64,000 nt of DNA from Symsagittifera roscoffensis (taxonomy: Eukaryota > Xenacoelomorpha > Acoela > Convolutidae): positions 82,229,512 to 82,293,511 of the forward strand of contig NC_087062.1 in NCBI RefSeq assembly GCF_963678635.1. Direction: 5' to 3'. Below are positions 1 to 12,689 of the stretch, in pieces (position 1 is the stretch's first letter; each line of letters opens with the position of its first letter). Below the pieces are notes generated by a model that worked only from the letters and a program-made list of their open reading frames with translations, ran no database searches and had not been told where the DNA came from. The translations under genes were made by a program, and so were the position numbers.

Positions 1-1741
1 TAATTCCAGACAAGTTGAAGTCCACACTTTCAAATTTTCCTCCAATTTTTAAAAGTTATGACATCTGCCGAAACGATATTGGAGACTACATAAAAAAATT
101 CCGAAAAAAAGAATTTTTAATCGATTGAATGTTGTGATGTAAAACTATTGAAATCGACCATTGAACATAGAGAACCAGTAATTGTAGGCTTTTTTTTCTT
201 CAATATGCCAAATTCAGAACGTTGGAGTTATAATACAATTTTTTCCACAAATAGAGTGATGAGATTAAATTTGAGGAACCGGAGATGGATACGGACTTTT
301 TTTATCTAGCATTAGCCGAAGTGAGCTTGGAGGATTGTATATTACCTAAGAAAGCTCATGGGACACAAATTCAACAAAATGACTGAGACGACTTTATATC
401 TGATACAAAAAAAATTTTTTTAGCACGTGCAGGATGCGCTGTTTCAAAAGGTTTGATAAACGAGAACCTGGATTATTCAAAGAAAAATTTAGTTGTACTT
501 GAATGTTGTGATTGTGCAGCAAGACGTTTTGCTGCTATGACAGTAAGAGTAATAAATTCACTTTTAGTACAATGGACTCAACAAAACAACGCTAGAAGAT
601 ACTGGGGATGGGCCAATGTCTAAAGACAGACAAGTTCTTGATGAAGCTATCAGTTTGAAGTCAACGAATCGTGGATTCAAAACATCCAAATTTAATCGGA
701 ACATATGAACAAACTAAGAAAGGACTCAGTTACTTTTACCCGAAAAGGAAAATTTTTTGTGATGGAATACATACTAGGAACAAATTCAAAACGTTGCAAT
801 GATTTAAAATATTCAAAAGTTTTTTTCTAACTTTCCAACTCTAAATTAACAGTTGACAGTAATTCGTATTTTTTTCTGGAAAACTTTATTTTTCTTTGAA
901 ATTTCCGCAGATTTCAGAATTTTTTTTTCAATTTATTTTTAATTGGTTCAAAACAATAGTAAAATTCTATCTTAATACTTCGAATGTTCTTTACTATTAC
1001 ATAGAGAAATCTATTAACTATCTTAAAGAATGGTAAGACCAGGCGCCAAAAAGTTTTGAAACTTACCATCTTACCATCTCAAACCTTTGGCAAAACCTAT
1101 AACCTATCCTAATTTATGGGAGACCTAATTTCTATCTTAACACATAGGTGGGTGACTGCATGCCTTTTCCCGTTTTTAAAACATAAGGGTCACCAAGCAC
1201 ACACCCTACCTCCCACCTGATCACCACCAACATATACTACTGTCATCTGTGATAAGGCTTCGTACATCGGGTGCATTACTTGAGAAAGGGGAAAGAATAG
1301 GGGTAGCATCAGTCTGCGAGACATTGGAAAAAAGTTTTTAACAGGGTTATGGGTTGCAAATGTGGTTAGGAACAATTAGTGGGACTGGGTTTTGAGTCAA
1401 GGAATTCACCGGTAGTTTCAACTTCTGAGTGAATAAAGTTGGTAATTGTATCAAAAACTGTTTGGTTTGAGTCACCCGAGTCCATGCGTGGCAATTAAGA
1501 AGAAAAATTGGGAAGGGGGAAGAGGTGAGGTCTGAAACTGTAATAAGGGAATTCTGGTGTTAGAGATCAGGTGGATAGGAAAAGAAACGGTTGAGGGATC
1601 CATCTTGGCGACTCAATATGAGCTACAAAGATGATTGTTTTGAAAACGAAAATTTAAGGTGTACGGTTTTTCAAAAATTTGTTTTTATGTATTGTCAAAA
1701 GTGGGTTGTTGGAGTGCTATATGAGATATAGGGCTACGTTG
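1..1741. other. AT-rich sequence without recognisable gene
   Basis: I see no coding region I can support here. The stretch lies beyond the 3' end of the minus-strand element A, so its 3' LTR could be within it. I could not match it to the region beyond the other end of that element (31.5-33 kb), so no LTR is called. The first 800 bases contain short pieces that look like decayed coding sequence but nothing I recognise. Confidence 0.5.
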
Positions 1742-3273
1742 TTAGTTACTGGTAAAAAATATCAACTCGGTGGTCGAAAGTGTTTTTCTGTAAACTTGTA
1801 GAATTAGTGATATGTGTGGTGCTGTTTGTGTAGTATTTGTATTATCTTTTAGAGTATCATATAAGTTTGATTTTTGGTGAACACAAAAAAAATTGTTAGA
1901 CAGTTTTTTATTGATTTCACTAAATTTTGTCAAGCAAAATTTTGTGAATTGAAGTGGAAAATATTCCCAAAATTTCTGCGAATAAATTTCGTGTTACGCC
2001 AGCTTGCCTATTGACTTGTGTATGTATTGCGCATGCGGTATAGATTCCTTTGAATAGTGAGAGGAGAAGTCCTACAAATTTAAACATTGCGTAAAATATG
2101 GTCGATCCGTCTAAGATATAGTAGGGCCATCCTAGAAATGCAAGGAAGTCGATTTTGATATTTAAAAAACTAAAAATATTGATTATGAAATCTCCTTTGC
2201 GCAATGTTTTTCCTCATTTAGGTATTTATGGTCTTTAATGTCTTGTTTTATCCACTGTGGTCTCGTAGCTAGATGCCTGAAAAACCTGCTGTTTCAGCTT
2301 ATTTTTGTAGAATTTGATCGATTGATTGTCTTTGAATTGCATCCATTTTACAGAGAAGTTCTTGAAACTGTTTTTGATCAATTGTGATGTGGTAATTTGA
2401 TTTGGAGTATATGCCTATTGAAAGTAGATCTATATTTTGGTTGCGAGGTATCGGGCGTATGCTTTCTGATGAGAAATTCTTTAGAGGTGGCATTGAATCC
2501 GGGTATGGGACAGAAGAAGAAATTTATCTTCGTTTGGGTTAAGCTGTACATTTTTGTGGCTATTTTTAGATCCAAATGAGACAGATGTATCCCAAAGATT
2601 TGTTCGGTGTGATTAGGTAACTACAGAATGTATTTTGTTTTTATGAAATATAGGTATGCGTTGGTAGCATCTTTTGTCTTCAAAAACATAAAGTGTTGAC
2701 ATTTTTTTAGAGCATTTGTATTACCAAAGAATGTTCCCTTCGTAATCATTGAAGTTATAGCGGTTGCCTGATAAGAAGTGTCCTGCTTAAGGTGTTGTAC
2801 GTAATGCAGAAGCCAGAGATTGTAGTATTTGTGTTCGTTCTAGTTCACATAAATGATGTAGTGTTTCTAGTTCGCAGAAGGACTTTTCTTGATAAATTCT
2901 GCTTAATGTGTAAAATAGTTTTAAATCGAGGTGAATATTGTAATGCATTGCACGAAAATTTTTGTTATTAGTTAGTGATAGTTCTTGTAACCTAGTTTTT
3001 TTTCTGGTTTTCCGGACGAATTTTTCCTCCTGTGTTTCCAATAATTTTAGAAATCGTTACCGGGATGTAAGAATTTTGGTCTTCTCTATTTCTATTTGAG
3101 TCGGCCATGTTAAGAGTTAATGGGCCTGCTTTAATGTCAACATTTTTTTCGTATTTGGCAAGAATTTCTGAAAATTGTTGTCGGAAAAGTGGTTTGATGT
3201 ATTTGAATGTTACTTCAGTTTCAGAGTAAACTTGAAAACGTGTTAGTTTATTTTCAATACCATGTATTTTCAT
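1742..3273 (-). pseudogene. env-like third ORF remnant of element A
   Basis: Four minus-strand fragments (2992-3273, 2787-3041, 2299-2493, 1920-2204) lie 3' of the element A integrase, where a third ORF sits in env-carrying gypsy elements. The last fragment has long hydrophobic stretches (residues about 8-30 and 35-60) followed by a polar tail, as expected of a membrane-anchored glycoprotein C-terminus. The middle fragments are helical and polar. Adjacent fragments overlap in different frames, so the ORF is broken by frameshifts. The call rests on position and hydropathy only; I saw no signal peptide or furin-type cleavage site. It could instead be an unrelated third ORF. Confidence 0.35.
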
Positions 3274-6200
3274 ATTGACTTGTGTTTGACCAGGTTTGGT
3301 CCGGGTTTATTTTTCTCAAAGAGTATGGACTCTATGAAGTATGTTTGTGGAGTTTTATCATTCTGGTGTGAATTTTAGCGACTTGAAATGTAGTACATGT
3401 GTCTTTAGAGAGCCAAACTATGGTTGTCTACTTTCGTGTAGTGGTATTGCAATGTCCTTAATCTTTTTTACAAGGTAAGCAGATTTGTAGATAAATTATA
3501 GTATCGTCTTTCAAACCTCGTTTTAATTGTATTTTTTTTCTGGCTGAAGTTTCTAATCAAAAAATATTATTTCTTAGTAGCCAGATTTTTTTCCAATTTG
3601 AGGTATTCAATTTTTATCTTGTGAATCATAGATTGAACGTCAATGTTTGTCATGCTGAGGAAAATTGCTGTCTAGTTGGATATGACATAGGTGGTGTTTA
3701 AACTGTGCTTGGTTTACAGAGTCTGGAAAAACTTTACTAATTTACCATTTTTGTCTTTATTTGTGATTTTTTTAAAAGGTTTGTGTTCATTTTTACAATC
3801 TTCGGGATCTAGATGTATATTCTTTCTATTATATTTTGGTAAAAAGATTCGTGATTGAGGCTATTCTTGTTTCCATTTGAAACTCGTGAACAAAGTACTT
3901 TCTTTTCAGAGAAATTTCCTGTGATTTTATAACCTGTTACAGTTGTGGCTCGGGCTTTGGAGTAAAGTGTAGCAACTAAAGTTGTTGATTCAATGTCTTG
4001 TGGTTCAAATTCACATTGTGTGGCCTACTTAATTGCGTGTTTATGTATTTTTTTTCTTGGTGATCTTCACAACCACGATGTGTAACAAAGAGATCTTGTG
4101 GTCCGGTTTGGGGGAAAAGTTTTTTGTGATTATTGTGTTCAATGTGTACTAAGAGAGAAAGGGTTTTATTGAAAGAACTATTACAAGATACGGATGTAAC
4201 ATAGTCTTGAAAAAGGATTCTAAAATGTAATATAACCTTTGGTCTTTTTAATATATGTCATATTTAACTAAAAATTTGGCTGTAATAAATGGAGAGGGTA
4301 TAGATTGAACGATGATATCTGGTTGGTGGAGACAATGCTAATGGATGATGTACTAAAGTATTTATTTTTACCGTTATTTCAAGTTTGATAGTAAAGTTTT
4401 GGTGTGAAAGTATTTGAATATTATGTTCTTGAATGTCTTTATGAATATCGTCTATTTTGTAGCCTGTTTAGTGGCCAATTATGGAGTCGACTACTATCAA
4501 GGTTTTGCAAAAAAAATTAATGGTCTGCTACGAAGGAGTTCCAATCTACGCCTTAAGTTTAAGTTGTACGTTGTAGTTCACGATATTTGTTGTCTAAGTG
4601 ACTTCGAAAGTTTGTGGGAATTGTAGTTGATGATGTTTGACCGGTGGTTGAAGGTGTTGATGGAACGGGTAGTGTTTCTGATAATGAAAATGAGGTATGG
4701 GAAGAAACTTCTGTTGTATCAATCACGATTGGGTTTACCTTGTGGATATGTTTGGGCCATCCAATGTGGAAGTCTTTGTGATGGAGTGGGGATTTTCACA
4801 AATTGGTTCAGAATGAAAGGATTTTCACAAATTTGTTCAGAATTAGCTGTTGCACCTAAAAAATCTGGCGAAGTGGGAATTAAACTGAAGTGGTGAAGAG
4901 TACTTTGTTTTGTGCTATAAGAAATATCTAAAGGGGTTGATGATGGTGATGACGGGATATTAAATTGATCTCCTGATGTTGTTCAATTTCTATTGCGTAG
5001 GGAGTGAATACTTTGTCTGTCAATTGTAGTTGTAAGGTTATGGTTTTGGCTGAAAGAACTTGTTCTGTTAATGTCATGTTATGGTGAGGGGTAAATATTG
5101 TATATTGGTTCGTATTATGGTTCAGTTAGGGGAGGCCGATGAATGGCTGGTATCAGTGCTTCTGAAAAAAATGCGTGTCTTTCTTCAAAGATTTAAGGTT
5201 TTCTATATGTGATGTACGAGTAAAGGACTGGGGTTGGATTTTTTTCCAAATTTAGGTGATGTTGTTGCTCTCGGGGTGGATTGGTACGCGGGGAATCCTT
5301 AATAGGATTTAGTTTACCCAACTTTGAAATTTACTGTATACATTTTTGCATAACTGAACTTTGTGTTCATTAGTATTCTACAGCAAAAATCATCAATAAA
5401 ACTGTTGCTAGTACACTAGCATTTATTACTTTATTTTAACTTTTGTAAATTGTCAGAACTAGGGAAGCCATTAAGGTAAAAAAAAATAAGAAAAAAAACA
5501 GAAGGGTCTTTTCTACTTAAAAAGCTTCGTATCATGGAATCTGTTCAGTAAGGTACTTGATTATGTGGTCAATGGTTTTGGAGAGAGAACTATAGTGAAT
5601 AGAATAGTGAATAGAAATTTATGAATTGGTAATAAGATAAGAAAAATGAGGATTACGATTGGAAAGAATCGGTTATGAAAAAATCAAAGTTGAAAAATTG
5701 TGAAACGATGGAAAGAAAGTTTGAAAAGATAATTTTAATATATTTTTGTTACTGAGTCTGAAAGAAGCATTTGAAAAGTGATATGACTTGTCGAGTTTTT
5801 TAAGCGGAGTTGAAGTTGAGATGGGTCAGATATTTTTTTAATTTTGACAAATGAGTTTCGTATGAAGACATTTTGGTGAAGGAAAGTCTGGGTGTTTAAG
5901 TACTATTTGCGGGATGATTAGGCAGTTTTGGGAGGTTGAATGTCTTTAGGCTAAGTGATCAGGTTGATTTTTGTCTTTGGGCTAATTTAATATTATCCTT
6001 GTGGTGATTTTTGGGATAGAAACTGAGACAAAATTTCTGATTTTTGTAATGATTGATAGAAGAGGGTTTTAACTTTTATACGACAAGTTGTCAAATATGA
6101 GGGCAGTGCCTATTTTTGCCCTAGAGTTCTGAGAGTTAGAATTATAGATTAAGTTCAAGTCGGAGGTATATTGGCTAGTACTAGCGGCGGTGTTCGCATA

Positions 6201-7137
6201 AGAAGTAAGATGATATCAAATGATTTGATTGGTCGGTTTTGAACCAGTTTAGTTCTGAAAAAACAGGCTATGTGTTTTGAGAGTTCTTTTCAGATGAATT
6301 TGAAACATATTGGTGTTGATACAAAATCAGAGGGCTGATGGAATTCTACTTTCTCTAAAATTTTAGATTGTGGAATAAAAACGTTGTAAACTTTTATCGG
6401 TTGAATTCTAAGTCTAGGTTATTGGCATTTTTGTGATTGTTTTTTATTTCCGGTACAAGAATTTTTTCTTGTAGTTTTCTATTTCTTCTTTAGTTTGAAC
6501 TTTTTGTTTTGTAGAATTTTCCGATTTCGGGTAATTGTGGCAAATGGTTAGAGTTTGTAACTATTTCCTCATCATTATTTTCTTTTGTTCTGTCAACAAT
6601 GCATAGTCCTGTAAAGGAGTATAATTGCGTTAGTTCACGAAGAGCAAAACTTTCAGACACTATGATAAAACATTGTTTCTATGCTGAACGAACTCTTTTT
6701 TAATGTGGTCTATTAGATTATATGTGACGTCTCTAGGTTCTTCTATAATCTAATAGGGTCATATTTGAATGTGCTGTAGCTTTTGTGAGACTCCTTTTAG
6801 AATAATAGACTTTAGAATTAAAAAAATGTTTCTAATTTTAGGTTTGATGCTGGCCCAAAGAGTGAATTTTTTTGAGATTGAATAATTTATATATGTGAAA
6901 AACTTCTTGCCATTTTTGATCGATTTCATTGAGTTTTTCACCTGTTTAAATCCCATTGCATGTTTGTTACATAGGCTAGTTTTAAAATTTGTGGATGGTG
7001 AAAATGATTTTCGTTATGAGTGTGAAATGGTAATTTGTGACAAATTGAACCTTTATTTCGTTGAAAATAACTTTTGCGTTTTTTGATGAATTTGCTGTGA
7101 ACATTTTACGCTTGCGTCGTTTTGGTTAAAAACCATT
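3274..7137 (-). other. Decayed interior of element A between integrase and env-like ORF
   Basis: No reading frame here is convincing. Two + strand ORFs at 4414-4896 show no domain and are GT-rich mirror sequence of a minus-strand AC-rich coding strand. The most likely content is the eroded integrase C-terminus and the N-terminal half of the env-like ORF. Confidence 0.4.
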
Positions 7138-7852
7138 TCATTTGGTGATAGTCCGAATTTCATTGCGATCTGATGGGATTAATTTTACATCTGTTGACCG
7201 TCCTGAGTATTTTTGATTGTTTCCTTTTATAAAACCTCGAAGATTTTCTAGTAGAGAGCGGTTCATGCCTTCAACTACTCCATGTGACCATTGCGCATGT
7301 ATTTTTCTAGATTTATGTTTTATATTGTAAAGATGACATAAGGTAACTATTTTGTTGTTTGTGAATTCTGTTCCATTATCTTGACAGGGACTACAGGTAG
7401 CGCAAATTTTGCTGCCGAATGGTCGTAAAGTGTTGTGCATGCATGATAAGCGTTGCAACTGGGTAGAAGGTTGAGTGCTAAATAATGTGTAAACGCATCT
7501 TCTATTATCATTATATATGAGTTTCCTTCAGAGGAGGTGGATATGAGTACTTTTGTATCAAGTGGGGTTCTATGTTTAAAAAATAAACTTTGTCTTTTAA
7601 AGTCCTGTTTCACTCCTATTTGCCTTTCCTTTGGTATAGAAAGGGTTTGCTTAACTGATATGTAATACAGTCCTTGCAAAATACTTTTATCCCAATTGGT
7701 GATTTGGAAAAAAAAATTTTTGAATGAAATTTGATTATGTTTTTTTTTCTGATCCGATATGTCTTCTTGTATTCAAAGAATGTGAAATGTGAAATGCGAA
7801 TAACGTTAGACTTAGTTGTAAAGAGAGTAATTTTATTTCTAGATGACGACAT
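7138..7852 (-). pseudogene. Integrase of element A (Ty3/gypsy), frameshifted
   Basis: Three overlapping minus-strand frames make up a retroviral-type integrase. The fragment at 7616-7852 ends with the CxxC half of the HHCC zinc-binding domain (CKDC). The fragment at 7347-7679 carries the start of the catalytic core: an aspartate in LDTK, then a TSSEGNSYIMIIEDAFTHY-type strand. The fragment at 7138-7458 carries the second aspartate (DNGTEF) and the glutamate (GVVEGMNRSLLENLRGF). All three catalytic positions are visible, but at least two frameshifts separate them, so no active enzyme can be made. The order zinc-core from high to low coordinate fixes the element on the minus strand. Family assignment is firm; subfamily is not determined. 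Confidence 0.8.
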
Positions 7853-8269
7853 TCTTAGATGTCAAGGTTTTCAATTATTGTAGTTTTTTTAAATTCTCGG
7901 AAATATCGGAGTAAATTTTTATTAGCTAATACTGTGATGCTGGCTTTAAACGGTTTTGTTTCGTTTTTTGTGCCAAGACTTGAGTTGTCTTATAACAGGG
8001 TCAAGGTTTTAAAGTTTCTGTAATGATTAAAGTGTTAATTTTGCTGTGTCAGGTAGAAAAAATAAATTGAATTTCGTTCTTTGATAGTGATATATTATCT
8101 AAAGTGTCTTTCAAATGAAATATTTCATTGATTGTATATTTTTGAATTGATTCGGGAGGGCCTGAAAAGTTTATTATAACCATTAGGTATCTTTTTCTAT
8201 CATTGGAAATGGTTTATTTTGTTATCATTTTTTTCGGAAATGTCTGGTTTTTTGGTAATTAGGAAATTC
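7853..8269 (-). other. Eroded RNase H-integrase spacer of element A
   Basis: I see no continuous reading frame. By position it should hold the end of RNase H and the connector to integrase. Confidence 0.4.
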
Positions 8270-9599
8270 CATTAAAGTTAATGGAAGGCTATATACTCTT
8301 TGGTTAGGATTAGACTTTTGTGTAAAGACGAAAGTTTTGAGTTTATGATCTGTAAATAAAACTATTGGTTGTTTTGACCCAGGAGTGTGGAGAGTGTTAT
8401 TTCTGCTTATGTAGAAACTCGTGAGTTTGCTGATATTAGATTCTTTTTGTTATTGCCTTGATTTGTTTGCAAAAGAGCTGCATTAATTTTAGAATTCGAA
8501 GCATTGCTCATAGCGTAAAATGGCTGGTTTGAGTGTGGAGTTGTATTTGAAATTAGTTCTGTGAGAAGGCTTTTAAATACATCAAAGCGTTTTTGATGTT
8601 CTAATGTCTATTCAAAAACGTTTTGTTGTCTGAGAAAGCTATAGAAGGTTGTGAGATATAATTGCATTCTATAAATGTAATTACTTAAGAAGTTTAGCAT
8701 TCCTAGATATTCTAGGATTTTTTTTTATTTGGATGGTGGCTGCAGTTTTTAAATTGAAACTAATCGGGATTTCAAGGATTTTTTTTGTGGTTCCTTTGAT
8801 ATTATTTCCAAGGAGTTTTACACGATTGGGACAAATTGTGATTTACCAGTAGCTGCTTTCATAGTTTTTTTTTGTAAAAAAGACTTGGTGGTTTTTACTT
8901 AAAATTTGGAACATTTTTTTGATAGATGAGAAAATTGACCAAAAGTGTAATTGCGTTTTTACTTGATGTTCTAAAAACTCAATAGTCTTAAAGTTTTACT
9001 CATAAAGGCAGAAAAAAGTGCTGGTCTTATAGATATGCCGTGAAAAGGTCAAATAAATTACTATTGTTGGATTTCAATAGCGACTTATCTCAAGCGACGT
9101 GATTGTTCATCTAGTGAAATTTGGTTGTATGCACTATTCATATCGCGGTGCTATAAGGGTATTCATGTGCTTTCGTGAATATTTCTTGTATTGGTTCTAT
9201 GGGCCAATTGCATTTTGATTCTGGAAATAGAGAGTTTAAATATCATGTATGCAAAACGATTTTAAGTGATTCTCCTTTAGCGACAATAATATCTGGAATT
9301 GTAAATGTAAATACTTAGAATTGTTTTTCTTTGTTTAATGGTGAGATCTTTTCGTAAGGTTCAAGAATGTCTAACAGCATCTCTACTTTGTCTGTATTGG
9401 AGTGTATTGGAACTTTACTTGTGCGTTCTTTTTTCAATAACTGCGTCGGAATTAGGTGGAAGGTGTAGTATTGAATGTATTTTGATGTGGTATAAACTAT
9501 CGGATGTTTCAAAAATAAGTCTGCTAATTGTTCAAACTCTTGCTGATTCAATTGAAAAAGTTGAAAATTGAACTTTGTCAAAAAAATGTTGTCGTTCAA
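8270..9599 (-). pseudogene. Reverse transcriptase and RNase H of element A, heavily decayed
   Basis: The 5' part (9315-9599) matches the segment just before RT in gypsy elements (LLDILEPYEKISPLNKE). At 9249-9284 the minus strand reads VAKGESLKIVL, the RT motif normally followed by a conserved arginine or aspartate strand. Next to it is YLNSL...CNWPIEPIQ. Around 8640-8760 it reads EYLGMLNFLSNYI, the RT-RNase H connector (usually FLG-x-NYYR-x-FI). Around 8440-8600 it reads PFYAMSNASNSKINAALLQ, the first RNase H strand with its catalytic aspartate replaced by asparagine. Stops and frameshifts separate all of these. I did not find the YxDD box, so it is either mutated or deleted. Confidence 0.65.
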
Positions 9600-9702
9600 T
9601 GGTTTATTTTGAGTTTTGAAAAGTTGGTTTAAAACAAGTGGTTCTTTTGAAATTATGCGGTTTTGTTTTGAGTCTTTGATTATATTGCTATTAGATATTT
9701 CT

Positions 9703-10404
9703 TCATTGGAGACTGTTGATGGACAAAATTATTATAGTTTTTAAAAATATATTTTCTTGTGTAGAATATATTTCTGCGTTTGTTTTGCAAAATCTTAACA
9801 GTCCTATGGGAAAAATAAATTTCTTTGGCGAGTTCTTGTATACGTGCATTACTATTGTGTCTGTGTTTGAGTTTTCAGCTGATTTTAGAGATGAATTCAA
9901 TACTCTAAAAAGTTTATGAACTGGTTTGAATTCAAGGTCAGGCATATATAGTTTTTGTGTACTCTGATCGTTGTTATATTGATGAACTTGGTTGATGGAA
10001 AAACCTATGCATGTCCTGATAGTGGTTTTAAATGTCTTTTTTGTTGAATATATGTAGGGCGAAAATTAGAAACAAAATGGGGGTTGTTGAATTAATCTTT
10101 GGAAAAAGGTTACAGATGTATTACTGAGCTATGTATAATTGATTTTGGTTTTGCAGTTTGCTGTTTAACAGACTTATGGTTGGGATATTTTGTGTAAGAA
10201 TTGTCAATCAATTATCTTGTGTTTAATGTCTGTTATATGGAGTATTTGTTTGAAGGGATTTGGTGTAAGTTTTTTTTTGTTCCATTGTTCGAGTTGGTGT
10301 AAGTGATAATGTGCCAGTCGGTCATATTTGGAAGTTTGACCTTGAGCAATGCAAATAACATAATTTTGGGGCCAAATGGAGTTTTTCAAAAACTCGAATT
10401 GGAC
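9703..10404 (-). pseudogene. Gag/protease remnant of element A, left of the insertion
   Basis: Minus-strand fragments at 10204-10389 and 9703-9945 precede RT, where the gag end and protease belong. I see no DTGA-type active site, so the protease is not confirmed. The reading frame at 10204-10389 stays open upstream to the edge of the inserted block at 10405. There it is in phase with the minus-strand fragment that starts again at 29347 on the far side, which suggests one gag-pol frame before insertion. Confidence 0.4.
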
Positions 10405-10412
10405 ATGTCATG
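10405..10412. repeat. Left copy of candidate 8-bp target-site duplication (ATGTCATG)
   Basis: ATGTCATG occurs here and again at 29339-29346. The two copies sit exactly where composition, coding strand and element identity change on both sides of the 18.9-kb block. Eight bases is longer than the 4-6 typical of LTR retroelements and matches hAT or P-type insertions, so the mechanism is open. Confidence 0.5.
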
Positions 10413-11665
10413 CTCAAGTTTCTCGCGACAACTGAAAATATCAGAAAAATAAGATCAGAACGACCGAATAACAATCGCGGGAAAGTGGTCAAATTTAGCA
10501 GCGGGAAATTGCTATTCGCAATTTTCGACACTTAATCTAAAGAGAGTAGAGCTGTTTTATTCGTGACAGGAGACAGAAAGTAATCGCGAGCTAAATAACA
10601 TCGATATTCAGTTGGACCAGAGTGAGCCTTCAGTGGAAAGTCAGACAATCGAAGTCTCCCAATGAACCAGACCAAAAACTCAATTCTCATGTTAAAACTT
10701 GTTGGATTAGAACGTATTGAATCAAACTTAATTCCCCAATGATTCTCAAGTTGCTTACTAATTTAGTTACCTCAATTCTCGAGTGTGCTGTTATGTAAGT
10801 ACCCAATTTAGTTTTCTTGAGTGTGTTTTATGATTGTTATGTTGAGGTAAGGAGAGCTTTAGGTTGATCCATCTGAAATGGATCAAAGTTCCACTGTCTA
10901 ATAAGAAGTAACTGTACGGACTGTTTCGACCCTGTTTTTAACGGCGTTCGCGTATTTTGGGTATTTTGAGACCTAAGTATGGGGACGTTCTTATTTTCTA
11001 GAGTGGGGGGGTTAGTGGTAGTGGCCTTTAAGCTGTAACTTGTTTTTAGTCTCATGTCGCAAGTGAACCGAATTGGCTCCGACCGTTTGAGGTGGAAAAA
11101 CACAAGAGATAGTGTCCCTGACCCTTGAGCCAATGATTCTAGGGCCTATTTTGCTTTAACCTCATATGTGACGCAAGTAGACGACTGTTACATAGAGTTT
11201 TTATGGCGCTCCTGGGAGTTTATACGACATCATGACTACGGAGTCGAACCCACTTGACACAGCTTCGGGCTACGTGCCCATTCCAGAGTACCGGTGGTAC
11301 GGTTCAGCGGGAACGTGTAAACCTTCCGGTTGTACCGTGATAGTTTCTTAAGAAAACTCGAGAAAACTTCCTGGTACGCTCTCCGAATGTGGTTTAGCTA
11401 ACCGAGTAAGGGGGTAACTAGGGGGACGAAACAACTAGCGAAAGACAAAAAGCGGAACAAAAACCGAAAAAGAATAGAAAAAGAACAAAAACCATAAAAC
11501 AAAAAAGGACAATGACTTTGACACCAGATTAGTTGGATCAAACCTTTGTATTAATTAAATAGTTTAGCCATACTGTTTTTATAAGACCGATCGTTTTGAT
11601 CATTTCAGCAATTTAAAAAGGTGCCCGAGTGTGGGGCGTTGTTAAGGGTTTTCAGACAGCTTGCA

Positions 11666-11795
11666 ACTTAGCTGGACCACTAGGAGACTTAACTGGAAGA
11701 GGTGACCAGTCGAGTAGGAAAGTGGTTCACAGGGACTTAGCTGGACCATTAGGAGACTTAACTGGAACAGGTAACCAGCCAATTGGGAAAGTGGT
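11666..11795 (+). repeat. Two 69-bp imperfect direct repeats
   Basis: ACTTAGCTGGACCA(C/T)TAGGAG starts at 11666 and again at 11735, and each copy runs to GAAAGTGGT or GGAAAGTGGT. The period is 69 bases, a multiple of three. The + strand ORF at 11629-11925 therefore carries a 23-residue repeat (LAGPLGDLTG core). I cannot tell whether it is translated. Confidence 0.8.
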
Positions 11796-12689
11796 GCTGG
11801 TGATCAGCTGCAGCACATGTCAAAGAGACAACCAGCACGGAATCAGAACATTAAGAGATGACCGGGGTGTTCTCAAGTTGGTCAAACGGGTATCGTTGAA
11901 ATCCACATTACCTTATAGGAGATAAGTGTAAAATTGAATAAGCGGAACCCCACTGCTTTGAGGAACGTTTTTACTCAAGCAGGCCTGGAAACAGGTTCTA
12001 CGGTTTTCTCTCAAGAGGTTTAGCACCCGGCGCTTAAGGTAATTTTCGGCTTAAGAGGGGGGCTAAAGAGGGGGGGAGGTTAGAAGGGGGGCTGGTTAGG
12101 TTTGAGGTTGGCGGTTGTAAATTTTAAAAAGGGGGGACACATTAGAGTAACTAATTGATCGACATCGTCGATTTAGTTACATTAGAGTCTTACACGCGTT
12201 GATTATAAGAAGCGGATATCCAAATTTAAGATCGAATTAAGGTAGGTACCCTGGTCGGATCGGGTGGGGGGAACGAGCGTAGACAGTTTTTGTGATACCC
12301 CATAAGATCGCTAGCAGGGGGGAGGAAAACGCGTGGCAATCAGGTACCGGACGTTTTTCAAATAAAAGGTTGACACAAGTCACCTTTGAATTTTAGGTGA
12401 GTTTATTTCTCTGTTTTCATCATTTTTTCCCTGTTTAAATTTTCACGTTTTTGGTTAATCGGTTTTGAACACACAGGTGATCACAAGACACCCCGATCAT
12501 GTTTGGTTTCAACTTGCATCAAAATATTAAAAGGGAAATAAATACAGGGGGTTGGTAATTCTAACTTTCGGCCAGTAAGATTGGGCTTTTTGGGGAACAT
12601 TTTTGCTAGAGCTCAAGTGGTGGTACCAGGTACAGTGGTTCAAGCGTCCCGACAACGAAAGAGAAAAGTTCCCACTGTCCCAACACTTA

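Noticed and set aside
4414-4896. Two adjacent + strand ORFs
   Set aside because: No domain, GT-rich mirror of a minus-strand coding region inside element A, and strand opposite to everything recognisable around them.
11229-11260. tRNA T-arm-like sequence (GGAGTCGAACCC on the + strand)
   Set aside because: The flanking bases do not form a five-base T stem and no acceptor or anticodon arm can be built; it is not a tRNA or an evident primer-binding site.
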